Shown here in pieces: positions 20,083 through 28,532 of a stretch of DNA of 37,713 nucleotides; the first letter of the stretch is position 1, and each line of letters opens with the position of its first letter. Source of the stretch: Planctomycetota bacterium (lineage in GTDB: Bacteria > Planctomycetota > UBA1135 > UBA2386); NCBI GenBank assembly GCA_020849665.1, contig JADLFX010000032.1:126311-164023 (forward strand), written 5' to 3'. The position numbers and the translations under genes were made by a program. The notes under the pieces are model-generated. The model had not been told where the DNA came from. It saw only the letters and a program-made list of their open reading frames with translations, and ran no database searches.

Positions 20083-21257
20083 ATCCATGGCCCGAGCCGA
20101 TCCTCCACCTGTTCGCCAACTTCAAGTGGACGGGTCCGGCGGATCCCGCGATCCGCTGCGCGGCGGCGCTGCGCCGCCTGGGCGCCGACGTGTGTTTCGC
20201 CCAGGCGGCCTGGACGCTGCCCCGCGCCGAACACCGCATGGCGCTCGAGCTGGCGCGCGCGCGGATGCCGGTGATCGGGGGCCTCGAGTTGCGCAAGCAC
20301 TTCGCGCTCTTCAGCCTGCAGCGCGACGCGGTGCGCCTGGCCCGGCGCCTGCAGCGCGGCGACTTCGCCCTCCTGCACACGCACCTGCTCGCCGACCACC
20401 TGATCGCGGCCCTGGCGCGCCGCCGCGCGCGCCGGGGCACGATCCTGGTGCGCTCGCTCTACGAGCCCGAGGCGCCGCGACGCGGCTGGCGCGAGCGCCT
20501 GGCGTTCGGCCTCACCGACGGGGTGGTCGCTCCCACGCGGGCCTGCGCCGAGGGGGTCCAGCGGCGCTTCGGTCTGCCGCCGGAACGGATCCTGGTGCAG
20601 GAGCCCCCGGTGCCGCAGACCCGCCGCCACCTGCGGGGCGACCTGCGGGACGAGCTGGGCCTGCGCCCCGGCGACTTCGCCATCGGCATCACCGCGCGGA
20701 TCCAGCGGCACCGCTGCTTCGACCTGCTCTGGGAGGTGGCGCGCCGGGTGGTGGACCAGGAACCGCGCGCGCGCTTCGTCCTGCTGGGCCGCGGCAACGA
20801 ACGCGACACCCGCGAACTCGTCACCGAGCCGGTGGCGCGCCTGCGCCTGCAGGCGCACGTGATCCTGCCCGGCTACCTCTACGAGCCGCGCTACAGCCTG
20901 GCCCTGCGCTCGCTGCAGGCATTCTGCTTCCTGGTGCCGGGCTCGGATGGCACCTGCCGGGCCGTGCGCGAGGCCATGGCGCTGGGGCTGCCCGTGGTCG
21001 CCACCCGCCGTGGGATGCTGCCGGAGCTCCTGGGGCCGGGCCCCGACGGAGATCCTGCCGAGCCCTGCGGCCTCGCGGTCGACGAGGACGCCGGCACGCT
21101 GGCCGCCGCGCTCACGAGCCTGCTGCGCGACCCCGCCAGGCGCGAGGCCCTGGTGGCGCGCACCCTGCGCAAGGTCGAGGTGCACATGGACGAGTCCCGC
21201 GCGGCGCAGCGCCTGCTCGCGTTCTACGCCGGGCTGGCCCGAGGCGCGGCGCCGTGA
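20079..21257 (+). CDS. GT4-type glycosyltransferase
   Basis: 392 residues from GTG 20079, overlapping the previous stop by four bases. GT-B fold: an N-terminal acceptor domain (HLFANFKWTGPADPAIRCAA, DFALLHTHLLADHLIAALA) and a C-terminal donor domain. The donor domain starts at FAIGITARIQRHRCFDLLWE, with ARFVLLGRGNERDTRELV and the E-x7-E-like region SDGTCRAVREAMALGLPVVA. The latter binds a nucleotide-sugar; PVVATRRGMLPELL follows as in GT4 enzymes. Retaining transferases of this family use UDP-, GDP- or ADP-sugars. Its place between a WaaE-like enzyme and a lipid-A-core kinase points to LPS core or a related surface glycan. Donor and acceptor are unknown. Confidence 0.87.
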   Translation: MNPWPEPILHLFANFKWTGPADPAIRCAAALRRLGADVCFAQAAWTLPRAEHRMALELARARMPVIGGLELRKHFALFSLQRDAVRLARRLQRGDFALLHTHLLADHLIAALARRRARRGTILVRSLYEPEAPRRGWRERLAFGLTDGVVAPTRACAEGVQRRFGLPPERILVQEPPVPQTRRHLRGDLRDELGLRPGDFAIGITARIQRHRCFDLLWEVARRVVDQEPRARFVLLGRGNERDTRELVTEPVARLRLQAHVILPGYLYEPRYSLALRSLQAFCFLVPGSDGTCRAVREAMALGLPVVATRRGMLPELLGPGPDGDPAEPCGLAVDEDAGTLAAALTSLLRDPARREALVARTLRKVEVHMDESRAAQRLLAFYAGLARGAAP

Positions 21258-22309
21258 ATCCGGACGAGGCGGTGCTGGCGCAGTGGTGGGCGCACCAGCA
21301 GGCGCACCCCGGCGCGCTGCCCCCCGGCGTCGAGCCGGTGCAGACGCGCCTGATCCGGGCCGTGGGCCGCGGGCGCCTGCCGGACGCGGGTCCGGTCCAC
21401 GTCAAGGTGATGGGATTCCCCCGCTTCAAGGACCGGTTCCGCTACGCATTCCAGCCCTTCCCGGCGTGGGTGGAGTACGTGGCGCTGCGCCGGGCGAGGG
21501 CGCTGGGGATCCTCTGTCCGGAGCCGGTGGCATGGCGCGGGCTCCGTCGCCTCGGCGTGCCCGTGGCCAGCCTGCTGGTCACCCGCTCGCTGCCCACGCG
21601 GGTGGGCCGCCCGGAGTCCGATGCGGTCGCGGCCATCGCGGCCTCGCTCGCGGCCGCGGGCGTCGAGCACCGCGACCTGCATCTGGGCAACTTCGTCGCC
21701 CTCGAAGGGGGCGGCGCGGCGGTCCTCGACCTGCACGGGGCTCGCTTCCGCGGCTCGCCCCCCGCCGGCCCGGTGCGTGTGCGCATGGCGGCCAAGCTCG
21801 TGGCGGACCTGCTGCGCGAGCCGGACGGCACCGCGGCCGCGCAGCGCCTCGTGTCCTGCCTGGTGGGCGCGGGGTTCCTGCCCGAGGGGGAGGTGCAGGC
21901 GGTGCTGGTGGCCGCCGAGCGGCTCCGCGTCGCGGTCCTGCGGGACCGGATCGAGCGCTGCATGCACGAGAGCACCGAGTTCACGCGCTCGTTCCGCGCC
22001 GATGGCGTCCAGCACCGCCGGCGCGAGGCCCGGGAACTGGCGCCGGCGGGCCAGGGTGGCCGCGAACTGGTGACCTGGTGGCTCGGCGACCGGGCGCGCG
22101 AGGTCCTGGATGGGAAACCGCCGCTGCTGGCCGGGCTACGCCGCAAGTGGTGTTGGCTTCCGGGCCAGCACCATGTCTATATTCCCGGCCCATCGCCGAG
22201 GGCTCTGGGCCCCGATCAGATCCAAGAACTGCTCGAGGGGTATGCGAGGTACCGACAACTGGCCACTGCCACGCGGGACATCGGGTCCCGTTCCCTGGCA
22301 GGCCCATAG
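21254..22309 (+). CDS. WaaP/Kdo kinase-like LPS core kinase
   Basis: 351 residues from GTG 21254, overlapping the previous stop as GTGA. It resembles the lipopolysaccharide kinase (Kdo/WaaP, InaA) branch of the protein-kinase fold. An N-lobe with VHVKVMGFPRFKDRFRYAF supplies a candidate ATP-binding lysine. The catalytic loop is VEHRDLHLGNFVAL (His139-Arg140-Asp141), and the metal motif is AAVLDLHGARF. The C-terminal third is helical, with HESTEFTRSFRAD. Such kinases phosphorylate Kdo or heptose in the inner core on the cytoplasmic side of the membrane. Its presence makes an LPS-type product for this operon more likely than a simple capsule. No frameshift or loss of key residues is apparent. 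Confidence 0.82.
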   Translation: MNPDEAVLAQWWAHQQAHPGALPPGVEPVQTRLIRAVGRGRLPDAGPVHVKVMGFPRFKDRFRYAFQPFPAWVEYVALRRARALGILCPEPVAWRGLRRLGVPVASLLVTRSLPTRVGRPESDAVAAIAASLAAAGVEHRDLHLGNFVALEGGGAAVLDLHGARFRGSPPAGPVRVRMAAKLVADLLREPDGTAAAQRLVSCLVGAGFLPEGEVQAVLVAAERLRVAVLRDRIERCMHESTEFTRSFRADGVQHRRREARELAPAGQGGRELVTWWLGDRAREVLDGKPPLLAGLRRKWCWLPGQHHVYIPGPSPRALGPDQIQELLEGYARYRQLATATRDIGSRSLAGP

Positions 22310-22320
22310 GAGTGCGCAGG

Positions 22321-23472
22321 ATGCCCCCTGAGCGCCTCCGCCCTGCCCCGGCCGGCGCGAGTTCCGCGAGCGTCGCCGACCTGATCGCGCCCCGCCCCAA
22401 GCTCCGGACGGTCGAGCGGCCGCTGCGGCGCGTCGTGTTCTTCGGCAAGAGCATGTCGCGGACGCGTTGCACCGGCGCCCTGGTCGAGGCGCTGCGCGCC
22501 CAGGGGCTCGAGGTGAAGTGGGTCAATCTGGCCACCCTGCGCCGCTGGACGCAGTGGCTCGGGCGCAGCGTGTCGGAGGCGATGGCGCGTCGCGTCGTGC
22601 GCTCGTTCCGCCCCGACCTGATCTTCGTGTTCTGCAGGGACCTTCCGCTGCCGCTGCTCAAGGAGTTCGGCCGCGAGGCGCGCACCGTGCTGTGGACCGA
22701 GGAGGCGCTGGAAGACCTCGAGGAGCGGCACGTGCGCTACTTCCGCGCCGCCGACCTCGTGTGCATGAGCAACCCGGGGCGCTTCCCGATCCTGCGCGAA
22801 CACGGGCTCGAGAACATGGCGTTCCTGATGAGCGGGTTCTCGCCGCGCTATCACTACCCGCTCGGCCCGCGGCCGGCGGAGCGCGACCTCGCGTTCATCG
22901 GCGGCCCGGGGCGCCACGGGCAGCGCGCCGAATTCCTGCTGCGTCTCGCCGACCACAACCCCGTCGCCGTGTTCGGCCAGGGCTGGGATGCCTGGATGGG
23001 CCGCAACCGCGCGCTGCGGGTGCATGGCCCGGTGCGGCCGCACGCCTACCGGAGGATCTGCGCCACGTCGCGCATCGTCCTGGGGCTGAACGAGGTCAAC
23101 GCCGAGCCGCTCTACTTCTCGAACCGCACCTGGCTCTCGCTGGCCTGCGGGGCATTCCATCTCACCCACTACGTGCCCGGCCTGGAGACCGTGTTCCAGG
23201 ACGGCGTGCACCTCGCCTGGTATCGCAGCTTCGAGGAGTGCCTGGACAAGGCACGCTACTACCTGGCCCACGAGGCGGCGCGCACGCGCGTCGCCATGGC
23301 CGGGGCGGCGCTCGCCCTCGAGCGCCATACCTACTCGCACCGGATGGCCGAGGTCCTGAGGCTCTTGGGCGCGCGCGCGCCCGAGCGTGCGCCGAGCCCG
23401 GAGACTGCGCCTCGCCCGCGCGGCGTGGAGCCGGCCTCGCGCAACGGCTCGCTGCGTCCGCTCGCGGAGTAG
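22321..23472 (+). CDS. CgeB-like glycosyltransferase
   Basis: 383 residues from ATG 22321, with AGGAG at 22308-22312. The N-terminal 40 residues are Pro/Arg-rich and look disordered. Then comes a GT-B N-domain (LRRVVFFGKSMSRTRCTGAL, PDLIFVFCRDLPLPLLKEFG, TVLWTEEALEDLEERHVRYF) and a C-domain typical of the CgeB/DUF3880 group. The C-domain contains ERDLAFIGGPGRHGQRAEFL, ICATSRIVLGLNEVN and TWLSLACGAFHLTHYVPGLE, then DGVHLAWYRSFEECLDKARY. Proteins of this group act on surface polysaccharides, spore coats or maturation glycans. Exact donor unknown. The short tail is Pro/Arg-rich. It follows the kinase by 11 bases within the operon. Confidence 0.82.
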   Translation: MPPERLRPAPAGASSASVADLIAPRPKLRTVERPLRRVVFFGKSMSRTRCTGALVEALRAQGLEVKWVNLATLRRWTQWLGRSVSEAMARRVVRSFRPDLIFVFCRDLPLPLLKEFGREARTVLWTEEALEDLEERHVRYFRAADLVCMSNPGRFPILREHGLENMAFLMSGFSPRYHYPLGPRPAERDLAFIGGPGRHGQRAEFLLRLADHNPVAVFGQGWDAWMGRNRALRVHGPVRPHAYRRICATSRIVLGLNEVNAEPLYFSNRTWLSLACGAFHLTHYVPGLETVFQDGVHLAWYRSFEECLDKARYYLAHEAARTRVAMAGAALALERHTYSHRMAEVLRLLGARAPERAPSPETAPRPRGVEPASRNGSLRPLAE

Positions 23473-23475
23473 CCC

Positions 23476-24570
23476 TTGCGGATCCTGCACGTCCTGGCCG
23501 AACGCGGCTGGTCGGGCGGCGAGGAGCAGCTCCGCTTCCTGGTCGAGCACCTGGTGCGCAAGGGTCATGTCAACGCGCTGGCCCTGGTGCCGGGGGCCGC
23601 GTTCGCGCGCGTGGCCGAAGCGCACGGGCTGCCCGTGCACTGGGTCGACCTGCGCCGGCCCTGGCACCCGCGCACCTGGGCCGCGATGCGCCACGCGGTG
23701 AACGACGCGGCCCCGGAGATCCTGCACTTCGGCTGCGGCCGCTCCCTCGTCGCAGGCGGGCTCCTGACCCTCGGGCAGCGCGTGCGCGTGCGCGTCACCA
23801 CGCGCCGGATCGACTATCCGATCGGCCGCTGGCTGCGCGGGTGGCGCTACCGCCGGCTCGTGCACCACGTCATCGCCAACTGCGACGGCGTGGCGCGCCG
23901 GGTGCTCGAGGCCGGCGTGCCGCGCCAGCAGGTCAGCGTCGTGCACGAGGGGATCGAGTTCGGACCGTTCGGGGACCTGCGGAGCCGGCGTGCCGCGGCG
24001 CGCGCGCTCCTCGGCCTGCCGGCCGACGCCCTGGTGGCCAGCTGCGCCGCGACCCTGCGCCCGCGCAAGGGGCAGGCGCTCCTCGTCCAGGCCCTCGCCC
24101 GGATCGCCGCGGACTTCCCCGGCGCGGTCCTGGTCCTGGCGGGCGAGGGACCGGACCGGGCGCGCCTCCAGGCGCTGGCGGCCAGGACGGGCCTCGCCGG
24201 TGCGGTGCGTGTGCCCGGCCCCATCCGGCCGATCCAGGATCTCTACGCCGCGAGCGACGTGTTCTGCATGCCCTCGTACCACGAGGGCCTCAGCAACGCG
24301 GTCCTGGAGGCCAGCGCCTCCGGCCTGCCCTGCCTCGTCAGCCGGGCGGGTGGACTGCCCGAGATCGTCGCCGACGGCGTCACCGGCCGGGTCGTCCCGA
24401 CCGGGGACATCGCGGCCCTGGCCGAAGGTCTGCGCTCGCTCTTCGCCGATCCAGGGGCGCGGGCTCGCATGGGCGAGGCCGGCGCGGCGCGGACGCGTTC
24501 GACGTTCCCCGCGAGCCGCATGGCCCAGAAGATGGAAGACCTCTTCCACGACCTCCTCTCCCGTGAGTGA
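23476..24570 (+). CDS. GT4 family glycosyltransferase
   Basis: 364 residues from TTG 23476. GGAG at 23466-23469, with six bases spacing, and the immediate start of the family motif MRILHVLAERGWSGGEEQLR make this rare start convincing. The GT4 domain pair is complete: HHVIANCDGVARRVLEAGVP, VSVVHEGIEFGPFG, LVASCAATLRPRKGQALLVQ and AVLVLAGEGPDRARLQALA. The donor-binding SYHEGLSNAVLEASASGLPC contains the Glu-x7-Glu motif. It would transfer a sugar from a nucleotide donor in the cytoplasm during LPS core or O-unit assembly. It overlaps the following GT9 gene by eight bases and follows the CgeB-like gene by three. Confidence 0.9.
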   Translation: MRILHVLAERGWSGGEEQLRFLVEHLVRKGHVNALALVPGAAFARVAEAHGLPVHWVDLRRPWHPRTWAAMRHAVNDAAPEILHFGCGRSLVAGGLLTLGQRVRVRVTTRRIDYPIGRWLRGWRYRRLVHHVIANCDGVARRVLEAGVPRQQVSVVHEGIEFGPFGDLRSRRAAARALLGLPADALVASCAATLRPRKGQALLVQALARIAADFPGAVLVLAGEGPDRARLQALAARTGLAGAVRVPGPIRPIQDLYAASDVFCMPSYHEGLSNAVLEASASGLPCLVSRAGGLPEIVADGVTGRVVPTGDIAALAEGLRSLFADPGARARMGEAGAARTRSTFPASRMAQKMEDLFHDLLSRE

Positions 24571-25714
24571 CCTGGACGGCCTGCACGTCGACTGCCGCCA
24601 CTGGCGCTGGGACCGCCCCTGCGCGCCGCACAAGGCCCGCGGGCGCACGTGTCCGGGCTGCCCGGAGTACGAGCCGTACCGCGCGCGGGTCCTGGTGGTG
24701 AAGCTCGCGGCGACCGGCGACGTGCTGCGCACCACCGCACTCCTGCCCGCGATCCATGCCCAGTGGCCGGGGGCGCGCGTCGTGTGGCTGACCGCGCCCG
24801 GCGCCGTCGCCCTGTTCCGCGGCAACCCGCTCGTCGACGAGGTGCTGAACGCGGCTCAGCCGCTCGCCACGGCGCGGCTCGCGGTGGAGGAGTTCGATGC
24901 CGTGCTCTGTCCCGACGCCGATGTGGAGGCGGCGGCGTTCGCCGGCATGGCGCGTGCCCGCGAGCACCGCGGCTTCCGGCTGGACGCGGCCGGGCACGTG
25001 GTGCCGCTAGCGCCGGCGGCGCTCGAGTGGCTGCGGATGGGCGTCGACGACCGGCGCAAGAAGGCCAACCGGCGCACCTACCAGGCCCTCGTCGCGGAGG
25101 CGCTCGGCCTGGACGCCGCCAAGGTGGGCGAGCCGATCCTCGAACCGGCTGCCGACGACCACGCCGCCGCGCGCGAGTTCCGCCAGGGACTGGGCTTCCC
25201 CGGCCGCCTCGTGGGCCTCAACACCGGGGCCGGCGGGCGCTGGGCGTACAAGCAGTGGACCCTGGAGCACCAGCGGAGCTTCCTGCGCCTCGCCGCCGGC
25301 GCCGGGCTCGGCGTGCTGCTCCTGGGCGGACCCGAGGAGCGCGAGCGCCACCTCGCGCTGCGTGCCGCCGCGCGCGGGTTGCCGGTGTTCGATGCCGGCA
25401 CCGACAACAGCTTCGGCCTCTTCGCGGCCAAGACGCAGCTCTGCGCGGCGGTGGTGACCGGCGACACGTTCGCCCTGCACGTGGCGACGGCGCGCCGCGT
25501 GCCCGTGGTGGCGCTCTTCGGGCCGACCTCGAGCGCGGAGATCGAGCTCTACGGGCGAGGCGAGAAGATCGTGCCCGAGGGCCTCGAGTGCCTGGTCTGC
25601 TACCTGCCGATCTGCGAGCGCCAGCCGCACTGCCAGGCGCTGATCCTCCCCGAGCGCGTGCTCGGGGCGGTGCTACGTCACCTGCCGGAGCAGGAATCGA
25701 TCGGTCATCCCTGA
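24563..25714 (+). CDS. GT9 heptosyltransferase-like protein with N-terminal cysteine cluster
   Basis: 383 residues from GTG 24563. After about 40 residues the standard GT9 (ADP-heptose:LPS heptosyltransferase) domain begins at RVLVVKLAATGDVLRTTALL. The donor half has GLNTGAGGRWAYKQW, GVLLLGGPEERERHLALRA and VVTGDTFALHVATARRVPVV followed by ALFGPTSSAEIELYG, the hallmark of the family. Such enzymes add heptose to the LPS inner core. The unusual part is the N-terminus: Cys11, Cys20, Cys30 and Cys33 lie in DCRHWRWDRPCAPHK and GRTCPGCPEYEP, spaced C-x8-C-x9-C-x2-C, suggestive of a zinc or iron-sulphur site. Further cysteines occur near the C-terminus in ECLVCYLPICE. The last 42 bases overlap the convergent dGTPase-like gene. 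Confidence 0.88.
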   Translation: MSDLDGLHVDCRHWRWDRPCAPHKARGRTCPGCPEYEPYRARVLVVKLAATGDVLRTTALLPAIHAQWPGARVVWLTAPGAVALFRGNPLVDEVLNAAQPLATARLAVEEFDAVLCPDADVEAAAFAGMARAREHRGFRLDAAGHVVPLAPAALEWLRMGVDDRRKKANRRTYQALVAEALGLDAAKVGEPILEPAADDHAAAREFRQGLGFPGRLVGLNTGAGGRWAYKQWTLEHQRSFLRLAAGAGLGVLLLGGPEERERHLALRAAARGLPVFDAGTDNSFGLFAAKTQLCAAVVTGDTFALHVATARRVPVVALFGPTSSAEIELYGRGEKIVPEGLECLVCYLPICERQPHCQALILPERVLGAVLRHLPEQESIGHP

Positions 25715-26758
25715 CACGTAGTCGCACACGCTGCGGTGCAGGCCGTCGCGGCCGATGCGGGAGCGGAACCGATCCGACATCTCCTCGGGGTGGGCGAGGT
25801 AGTGCGCGAACACGTTGCGGATGCGGTCCTGGCCCGCATGCATGACCTCCAGGACCCGAGCCGAGCGGTAGAAGCGCTCGCGCAGGAAGACCAGGAGCTC
25901 GTTGGCCAGCACCTGCATGTCGCCCGAGTGGCGGATCTGCGGCTGGCGGCCGTCGTGCGGCCAGGCCTCCAGTTCCTCGGCGCTGGCCTCCACCAGGTCG
26001 TGCACGAGGATCGAGATCATCTCGCTGATCACGCGCGGGTGCCGGTGCGTGGTCGCCGCGACCTCGGCACGCCGCCACAGCGCCAGGCCTCGGCACGCTT
26101 CGAGCGCGAACACTCCGGCGCGCAGGCCGTCGTCGAGGTCGTGGCAGAGGTAGGCGATCTTGTCGCAACCGTCCACGACGTGGGCCTCGAGCGGCGCCGG
26201 TTGGCGCGGCAGCAGGTCGGGAGCCAGCGGGAAGCCGTCGGGCACGCTGCCCTTGAGCAGCGAGCGGCGGGTGAGCAGGGTGAGGTTCAGGCCGACGTCG
26301 CCGCCGTAGCGATCCTCGAGGAGGTCGACGATGCGCGAGCCCTGCGCGTTGTGCCGGAATCCGCCGCGGCCCTCCAGCAGCTCGTGCAGGGCTTCCTCGC
26401 CGACGTGACCGAAGGGGGGATGCCCCAGGTCGTGGGCGAGGGCCACGGTCTCGGCCAGATCCACGTTGAGGCGCAGGGCACGGGCCACGCCGCGCGCCAT
26501 CTGCGACACCTCCAGGCTGTGCGCCATCCGCGTGCGGTAGTAGTCGCCCTCGAACGCGGCGAACACCTGGGTCTTGCCCTGGAGGCGGCGGAACGGCGCG
26601 CTGTGCATCACGCGGTCGCGGTCCCGCTGGAAGGCGGTGCGCAGGGCGTCGTCGGGTTCGTCGAGCCGTCTGCCGCCGTGGTTGCGGCTCTGCGCCGCCA
26701 GGGCGTGGAGGGAGCGCAGCTCGGCGTCCTCCAGGTCTTCTCGGCGCAGCCAGGCCAT
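25673..26758 (-). CDS. dGTPase-like HD-domain triphosphohydrolase
   Basis: 361 residues from ATG 26758. N-terminal motif FQRDRDRVMHSAPFRRLQGK is followed by KTQVFAAFEGDYYRTRMAHS, the dGTPase signature. The HD metal site is RMAHSLEVSQ with ALAHDLGHPPFGHVGE. Further family segments are FRHNAQGSRIVDLLE, LTLLTRRSLLKG, HVVDGCDKIAYLCHDLDDGL and a helical C-terminal domain. These enzymes hydrolyse dNTPs to deoxynucleosides and triphosphate and help control nucleotide pools; the length fits the shorter type-2 dGTPase-like proteins. The substrate among dNTPs is not predictable. Its 3' end overlaps the heptosyltransferase gene by 42 bases on the opposite strand. Confidence 0.9.
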   Translation of the reverse strand: MAWLRREDLEDAELRSLHALAAQSRNHGGRRLDEPDDALRTAFQRDRDRVMHSAPFRRLQGKTQVFAAFEGDYYRTRMAHSLEVSQMARGVARALRLNVDLAETVALAHDLGHPPFGHVGEEALHELLEGRGGFRHNAQGSRIVDLLEDRYGGDVGLNLTLLTRRSLLKGSVPDGFPLAPDLLPRQPAPLEAHVVDGCDKIAYLCHDLDDGLRAGVFALEACRGLALWRRAEVAATTHRHPRVISEMISILVHDLVEASAEELEAWPHDGRQPQIRHSGDMQVLANELLVFLRERFYRSARVLEVMHAGQDRIRNVFAHYLAHPEEMSDRFRSRIGRDGLHRSVCDYVSGMTDRFLLRQVT

Positions 26759-26942
26759 GTGGGCGGAACCTCCGTGGGGATCGTCGCGCGCGGGAGGGCC
26801 GGACGCGACCACCGCGGGTGGCCGGGGCCGGGGGCTGGCCGCGGACTCCTGCGCCCCATCGCATCGGCCGGGCCGCCAGGAAGCAAACCAGCCCGACCTG
26901 CGGCCGGCAGGTCGGGCTGGCTCAGGCCGCAGCGGCCTTCAC

Positions 26943-27018
26943 TGGTACCCCCAAGGGGAGTCGAACCCCTGTCCTATGGCTGAGAACCATATATCCTAGG
27001 CCTCTAGACGATGGGGGC
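26943..27018 (-). tRNA. tRNA-Glu (anticodon CUC)
   Basis: A 76-base cloverleaf with encoded CCA. The acceptor GCCCCCA pairs with TGGGGGT, the first pair being a G-U wobble. The D arm contains TCGTCTAGAGGCCTAGGA, as in bacterial tRNA-Glu. The anticodon stem TATGG/CCATA holds loop TTCTCAG with anticodon CTC. The T arm is AGGGG-TTCGACT-CCCCT. It reads GAG codons. No neighbouring integrase or duplicated 3' end suggests it served as an attachment site. Confidence 0.93.
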
Positions 27019-27160
27019 CCGCGAGGGGGCGACTTGATAGGGGGGTGTCCGAAGCGTGTCAAGAGGCAAGGAGTTCGGGGGCCTCCGGCGCGTGGGGGAG
27101 AGGTATCGTGTCGCGGTTCGCTCGTGATCCCGAGGTCCGCGTCCGCTTCCGGAGGCCACC

Positions 27161-28462
27161 ATGACGGCACTGCTGCACTCGCTCCTCTTCACCCTCGCGC
27201 TGCTCCAGCCACAGGCCCAGGGCGGCGGCGGGTTCCTCGGCGTGATCCTGGCCGATGCGGCGCGGCCCACGGTCTCGGAGCTGGTGCCCGACTCGCCGGC
27301 CGCCAAGGCGGGGCTGCGAGTGGGGGACCGCTTCCTCGCCGTCGACGGGGTGAAGGTCGACTCCCCGGAGTCCTTCGCCGAGGCGGTCCGCAAGCGCTCG
27401 CCGGGCGAGAAGGTGCGCTTCGCCCTCCTGCGCGGGGAGCAGGAGACGGAGCTGACCATCACGCTGGGCAAGTACTTCGAGCGCGCGGCGGAGGGTCCGG
27501 CACGCGGCGAGCCACGCCAGGAGCGTGCGCCCGCAGCAGAAGCGCAGCGCGGCGCCAAGCCCTTCCTCGGGCTGGCCCTCGCCGAGGCGGACGCCGGTCT
27601 GCGGGTGGACGAGGTCCTGCCGCGTAGCCCGGCCCAGGCCGCGGGCGTGCAGGTGGGGGACGTGCTCCTGACCGTCGGCGGCACGAAGGTCCGGACGCTC
27701 GATGGCCTGGACAAGGTCGTCGGCACGCTGACCCCTGGTGCGAAGGTGAGCCTGGTCGTGCGGCGGGGCGACGCCATGCAGGATCTGGAGCTCACCGTGG
27801 GTTCGGCCCCGGCGCCGCGCCCGGCAGCCGAGATGCAGCCCAGGTCCGAGGAGCGGGCGCGTCCGGTACCGGAGCGCACCCAGGAGCCGATCGCGCGCGC
27901 GCCCATCGCGTGGTTCGAGGGCGGGCTGCCGCGGGCCGTCGCCGCGGCGCGGGAACGCAACCAGCACGTCGTCGCCGTGTTCGGTGCCGACTGGTGCTCG
28001 GCCTGCCAGGCCCTGAAGCGCTCGTTCCAGGATCCCAAGGTCCGCGACGCCCTGGCGGGATTCGTGCCCGTGTGGATCGACACGGACAAGGAGGGACGCA
28101 TGGCCGAGGAATGGCGCGTGGGTGAGATCCCGCACCTCGTGATCCTGCGTGGCGACGGCAAGGCGAGGGCCACGAAGGTCGGCTACCTGCCGCCGCCCGC
28201 GCTGGTGGAGCTGCTGCAGGCGAACCGCCCCCAGCAGCGCGAGCGCGCCCGGGTCCCGGCCCAGCCGCAGCAGCGCGGCGATCGCTCGGTGGCGCGGGTC
28301 CAGCCGCCGCCGCAGCCCCGGCCGATGATTGGCCCCGAGGCCGCGGAGACCGAGGCCCTGCGCGCCGAAGTGCGTGCCCTGCGCGACGAGCTGCGCGCCC
28401 TGCGTGAGGAGGTGCGTGCCCTGCTGGAGGCACGCCGGCGCGAGGAACGGGGCGGCAGGTAG
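27161..28462 (+). CDS. Secreted PDZ-PDZ-thioredoxin-fold protein with C-terminal coiled coil
   Basis: 433 residues from ATG 27161, with GGAGG six bases upstream. Residues 1-20 are a signal peptide (LLHSLLFTLALLQPQAQ). PDZ 1 (about 24-108) contains GFLGVILADAARPTVSELVP and SPAAKAGLRVGDRFLAVDG. PDZ 2 (about 130-215) contains PFLGLALAEADAGLRVDEVL and SPAQAAGVQVGDVLLTVGG. After a Pro/Glu/Arg linker a thioredoxin-like domain (about 245-365) carries the active site WCSAC (Cys279, Cys282). WIDTDKEGRMAEEWRVGEIP and HLVILRGDGKARATKVGYL follow as in thioredoxin folds. The tail is Pro/Gln-rich and ends in a heptad coil (EVRALRDELRALREEVRAL). A periplasmic thiol-redox or chaperone role directed by peptide binding is likely. 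The combination is unusual. Confidence 0.85.
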   Translation: MTALLHSLLFTLALLQPQAQGGGGFLGVILADAARPTVSELVPDSPAAKAGLRVGDRFLAVDGVKVDSPESFAEAVRKRSPGEKVRFALLRGEQETELTITLGKYFERAAEGPARGEPRQERAPAAEAQRGAKPFLGLALAEADAGLRVDEVLPRSPAQAAGVQVGDVLLTVGGTKVRTLDGLDKVVGTLTPGAKVSLVVRRGDAMQDLELTVGSAPAPRPAAEMQPRSEERARPVPERTQEPIARAPIAWFEGGLPRAVAAARERNQHVVAVFGADWCSACQALKRSFQDPKVRDALAGFVPVWIDTDKEGRMAEEWRVGEIPHLVILRGDGKARATKVGYLPPPALVELLQANRPQQRERARVPAQPQQRGDRSVARVQPPPQPRPMIGPEAAETEALRAEVRALRDELRALREEVRALLEARRREERGGR

Positions 28463-28532
28463 CGGCGCGGGAAAAGCCCGCAGATCGCCGGCTGGTTCCC
28501 GCGGCGAGCACCGTCTACGGTCGCCAGCGCGC

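Noticed and set aside
26943..27018. tRNA-Glu as an integration site for a genomic island
   Set aside because: No integrase and no repeat of the tRNA 3' end were seen on either side.
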